Shown here piece by piece: positions 60,547 through 64,000 of a DNA stretch of 64,000 nt. The notes under the pieces are model-generated. The model was given only the letters and a program-made list of their open reading frames with translations, was not told the DNA's origin and made no database searches. Where the stretch lies: assembly GCA_023231475.1 (NCBI GenBank), contig JALJEE010002086.1, forward strand, positions 1 through 64,000, given 5' to 3'. Every line of letters starts with the position of its first letter. The stretch's first letter is position 1. This DNA is from Seison nebaliae. Lineage: Eukaryota > Rotifera > Pararotatoria > Seisonacea > Seisonidae. Both the position numbers and the translations under genes were made by a program.

Positions 60547-61754
60547 ATTAAATTATTTGCACAAACCTAAATTCTTTATAACAATTCGAGAAGTTTCTTA
60601 GTTTTTTCATTGTCTCCCAACGCGAACGTGGTTGTGTTCAACAAATTCCACGTTCTTATTCTGTCTCGCTCAGACGTCAATCGCACATTAATCTTCGGCA
60701 TTATTTTTCTCTTACAATAAACTCGTCAACTGGTAATTTTGGACGTTTGTGTGTAACATTTCGTTCAATTCGAACGTTCTCCATTTCTTCTTATCCTTTA
60801 TCTTTTAACTGAATTCTCTTCAAAATTTTATTCTTAAATTTTACGCTTAATAAAAAAAAATTTATATGTTTTGCTTTTATTCTTTTCTACAACGTATTTT
60901 TAACGATTTTATGTGTCATATAAGGCAGAATAATTCATAATATTAAAATAAATCAAAATCCCAAAAAATAAAATGGACAAAGATGACTTACAAATGTTAT
61001 TTATAAAAAAATTTTCAGAAATGAGTCCCTTAAATAAGTGCACTGGGAAATGGATGGATTGTTGAAAAAGTATCATTAGTTATTATTATTATTAGAAAAA
61101 GTTATTAATTGTTTACCGATAATTAAAAGTTCAGAAATTTTCTGAGAAATTCGGATAGTTGAAAATATAATGCCTAACTATAATTTTTAGTTTTTTTTCC
61201 TTATTCTCGTTGGTGAGAATGTTGGTAGGGAATAGGTATCGAAGGAAATTATAAGGGAAATTGAAGTGTGATCCATGTTTTAATTTTGATGTTTTTTGGC
61301 TTACAAAGAATTATATTTTAATATATAATAATTATAATTATATATTTTTTAATATTTTTTGTTAGAAGTTTTGCTAGCTGCTTTGTTTTAGATTTTATGA
61401 TGGTCATTTTCGATTGTTCTTTCTTCTCTATGTTTCCTGATCTTTATTTGACCCAATTGTCGGACGACATCATCAACATTAATTATTTTTTAATGATGAA
61501 ATTTGTTTGTTGGAAATTTCCGTATCGGTCCTACCAATGACATCCTAGAATAAGAAGCTCAATTATAAAGAATGAAATTTTTAAATGTTTGCGGAAATTT
61601 GGTGAACGAGCTAAACATTCGAATAGATGAGAGGTATCATTCAAATTGAATATTTGAAGACTGGTTAAGTAATCAGATTTGTATATTATATATTGTATAT
61701 ATGTATTATTACATGTGCATATAATATTTCTATATAATTGTTAATGATATAATA

Positions 61755-61785
<31 letters not shown>

Positions 61786-62041
61786 AATGTCAATGAATTA
61801 ATAAACAATCAAATGAAAAGTTGCAAGTGAAATTATTGTGAATATATTGTTTTTATACTAAATGAATTATAATTGAAGAATACACGCATATATCAAACAA
61901 TCTGCCTATAAAGGAGTGAAGAAGAAATTTAACATTTCTTTTTTTACAAACATTTCCAATCTCTTATATTCGCCAATATGTTTTGATGTAATGTTGTCGG
62001 AAAGGAGGTGATTTCCAGAAGATAATTAACCATTTTGTCAA
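60547..62041. other. Intergenic region between divergent genes
   Basis: This AT-rich spacer of 1.5 kb includes a (TA)n microsatellite at about 61762-61787. No open frame or RNA gene is recognised. It presumably carries the promoters of the orphan helical gene and the DHHC gene. Confidence 0.5.
61762..61787. repeat. (TA)n microsatellite
   Basis: A perfect TA dinucleotide run of about 26 bases. Confidence 0.9.
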
Positions 62042-63165
62042 GTGAGAATGAATCGAATCAAATTAGTTTCTCAGGCGTTTTCAAATGCCAAATTTCATTT
62101 GGTAGGTGATCGTCAAGGAATCTTTCTTGCATCAGCAATACTTTTCATACATTTGTTCCATACGATTTCCTTTTACAATGTGGTACTCTTTCCACATTTG
62201 CATCGCGGTGATCTCTCAATCACAGTTCTCATCACTTATGGCATTTGTTGTCTATTGACAATCGTGTCATTTGTGAGAGCAATCTTTTCCCATCCAGGAC
62301 CGGTGAAATTGACGGAATTGGATGAAGTGGTATGGAAAGTGAATAGTTTATATTTGGAGAATGAGAAACTGGATCAGCAGACAATTCTTCATTATTGGGA
62401 ATGTATTCGCTCACTCCTCCAAAACAGTGAACTAAAACAAATGATGTATTTCAAAATTCGAGACGATGTCAATACTGAAAAGAATGAGAAGAAGAATGAT
62501 GAAATGATGAGGAAGGAAGAGAATGATTTGAATTTTGAGAAATGTTTGGATTGGTGTGACAAATATGTTGGAAATGATCGTTATTGTCGAGAATGTCGTT
62601 TGTTGAAAGGATATCAAATTCATCATTGTCGACGATGTCAACATTGTGTCAGTCGATTAGATCATCATTGTCCTTATATCAATAATTGTGTGGGAGCGAA
62701 TAATCATTGGTGTTTCACACTTCTACTCTATTACACATTCGTTCAGACATTATTCGCTTTCATCATTAGTATGCTCCATTTCTGGCATTGGGTCTCCGAT
62801 CAAGAAGAGTCACATATCTTCCTCATGCAACATCGAGAATTCATTTACATTCTCGTCCTCGTTAATTTAATTTTACTAGTCATGATTACCAGTCTCTCAT
62901 TCGTCCAAACTTGTAACATTTGTAAAGTTTCTTCTTCGTCTTTCTTCTCTTTTTAATCTCTCTTATTTGATGTCAGGGTGTCACTGTACTCCAAGCTATG
63001 TCTCATCGTCAACGGAATTATCAGTCCAATAATCTTTCAATGCTGAAACGATTCCAATTAGTGTTTGGGGAGACTCGTTTCTGCAATTGGTTCAATCCAT
63101 TCCGTTTCCATAAAATGATTATGCCAACGCCAGTTTTTACGTTGCCAGTCCAACAAACAGTTTAA
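62042..63165 (+). CDS. DHHC palmitoyltransferase, ZDHHC3/7-like
   Basis: DHHC enzymes attach palmitate to cysteines of membrane proteins, mainly at the Golgi. Exons 62042-62926 and 62977-63165 join in phase across a 50-bp intron (GTTTCT...GTCAG), giving 357 residues. There are two membrane segments near residues 26-48 and 59-80. The Cys-rich domain spans about 182-224, with YCRECRLLKG, HHCRRCQHCVSRLDHHCPYINNCVG and active-site DHHC at 207-210. Two more membrane segments follow. The C-terminus, LKRFQLVFGE then WFNPFR, recalls the W..NPF end of ZDHHC3/7 (GODZ) enzymes. The linker before the Cys-rich domain is longer than usual, with a Lys/Glu-rich insert (EKNEKKNDEMMRKEEND). The usual TTxE motif is replaced by GVTVLQ. 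Confidence 0.92.
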
Positions 63166-64000
63166 CATGGAAAACGCGATGGAATAGACAAAAAGAATGA
63201 AAATAATGTTTTCTTTTCAAATATTTTCTACGATTATTATTCTCACAATCTCTAAATAATCTTCTTACTCATTTGAAAGATAAGAAGTTGTGTGTATTTA
63301 AATTTTATAGAATTCTATCAATATTCCAATTGTTATTATGAAGCATCGTTCCAATTTTCTATTTATACAAATTTTATTAATTTCTCTCTACTTTCCCTTC
63401 TTTACTCGCATATAACGAATATTTCACAGTCTCTTCATTAAATTATCTAAAATTGTCAAAAAATCGTTTTGGGGAATGAAAATCATCATTCTTTTTTAGG
63501 GCAACTAATTCCAGAAATAAGTTTCATTTCATTTTCGAAAAGAAATCGAACAGAAGGAGGAACTATCTGTCAAGTCAAATTTTTCCTTTATATGAACACT
63601 GAGAGAATTAAGTGAGATAAATGAATGGTAATAAGATCAATAGATTTTATGTCGATTAATGGAAAATAATTAGGATGGTTTTTTGAAAGAAAATCAATAA
63701 TATTTTTAAACTGTTGACCATTGTGGAGAGAGATATGTATAAAAAAAATTGAAAAAAAAATAAAAAGATATTTTAAAATACAATCTGATATAAAGTGATA
63801 AAATTTGGGAAATATTTGTGGATGTCGAAATGAACATCTCTTCAATATCCTCATCGACAACTATGGAACGAATTGAGAAGAAATTGACAAATGAAAAATC
63901 CTTTTACGTAATGAAATAATTGGGAAAATGTGAAGGAAAGTTTGTGATAAGATCGAATTTAAATTGAAGACAATTTTCGACGAAGTCAGTTCACATTAGT
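63166..64000. other. AT-rich right end, no gene supported
   Basis: A minus-strand open frame at 63588-63860 is dominated by Ile, Phe and Leu and has no recognised motif. It could be a 3' exon of a gene starting beyond the window, but this cannot be shown. Confidence 0.4.

Noticed and set aside
63588-63860. Minus-strand frame of 90 codons near the right edge
   Set aside because: Ile/Phe/Leu-rich and AT-driven; could be a terminal exon of a gene outside the window, but nothing supports it.

Overview
This window is a stretch of an invertebrate animal genome. The DNA is AT-rich, with intron-bearing genes on both strands and no bacterial gene organisation. The gene content is animal-specific: a vesicular inhibitory amino acid transporter (SLC32 type), an SLC6 neurotransmitter-type transporter, a nuclear hormone receptor and the ciliary transition-zone protein CC2D2A. 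I cannot name the phylum. The compact introns (mostly 42-65 bp), the low-complexity coding repeats and the strong AT bias would suit a compact ecdysozoan (nematode, mite) or a reduced spiralian.

Layout. 1-2.9 kb holds two decayed mobile elements: a non-LTR retrotransposon reverse transcriptase fragment and a MULE-type DNA transposon with FLYWCH finger and terminal inverted repeats. 3.5-4.6 kb (-) encodes an orphan single-pass membrane protein. 6.6-7.6 kb (+) encodes an orphan coiled-coil protein. 7.9-8.6 kb (-) is CHMP1. 10.4-12.5 kb (+) is an SLC6 transporter with an altered sodium site. 15.2-16.4 kb (-) is a KANSL2/INO80D-like zinc protein, head-to-head with 16.9-31.5 kb (+), a giant protein of about 4750 residues with an N-terminal histone-fold-like segment and a C-terminal TAF3-type PHD finger. 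31.8-32.5 kb (-) is CHMP5, divergent from 32.7-41.4 kb (+), CC2D2A in 32 exons. 41.6-44.2 kb (-) is a nuclear receptor. A gene-poor stretch of 7.6 kb follows. 51.9-54.0 kb (+) is a second orphan single-pass protein, 55.2-57.1 kb (+) is the vesicular GABA/glycine transporter, 58.3-60.5 kb (-) is an orphan all-helical protein, and 62.0-63.2 kb (+) is a DHHC palmitoyltransferase.

Functional themes: chromatin and transcription (TAF3-like giant, KANSL2/INO80D-like, nuclear receptor), ESCRT-III membrane scission (CHMP1, CHMP5), inhibitory neurotransmission or amino acid transport (SLC6, SLC32), and cilia (CC2D2A). Nothing suggests an operon; most neighbours are divergent or convergent with short spacers.

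The most unusual observation is window-wide. When the genes are spliced by hand using family homology and reading-frame phase, about 53 of 58 introns begin with GTT, not the usual metazoan GTA/GTG. About one in five uses AAG or GAG at the 3' splice site. The second is the giant intron-poor TAF3-like gene. All gene models were traced by eye from the sequence and no similarity search was run.
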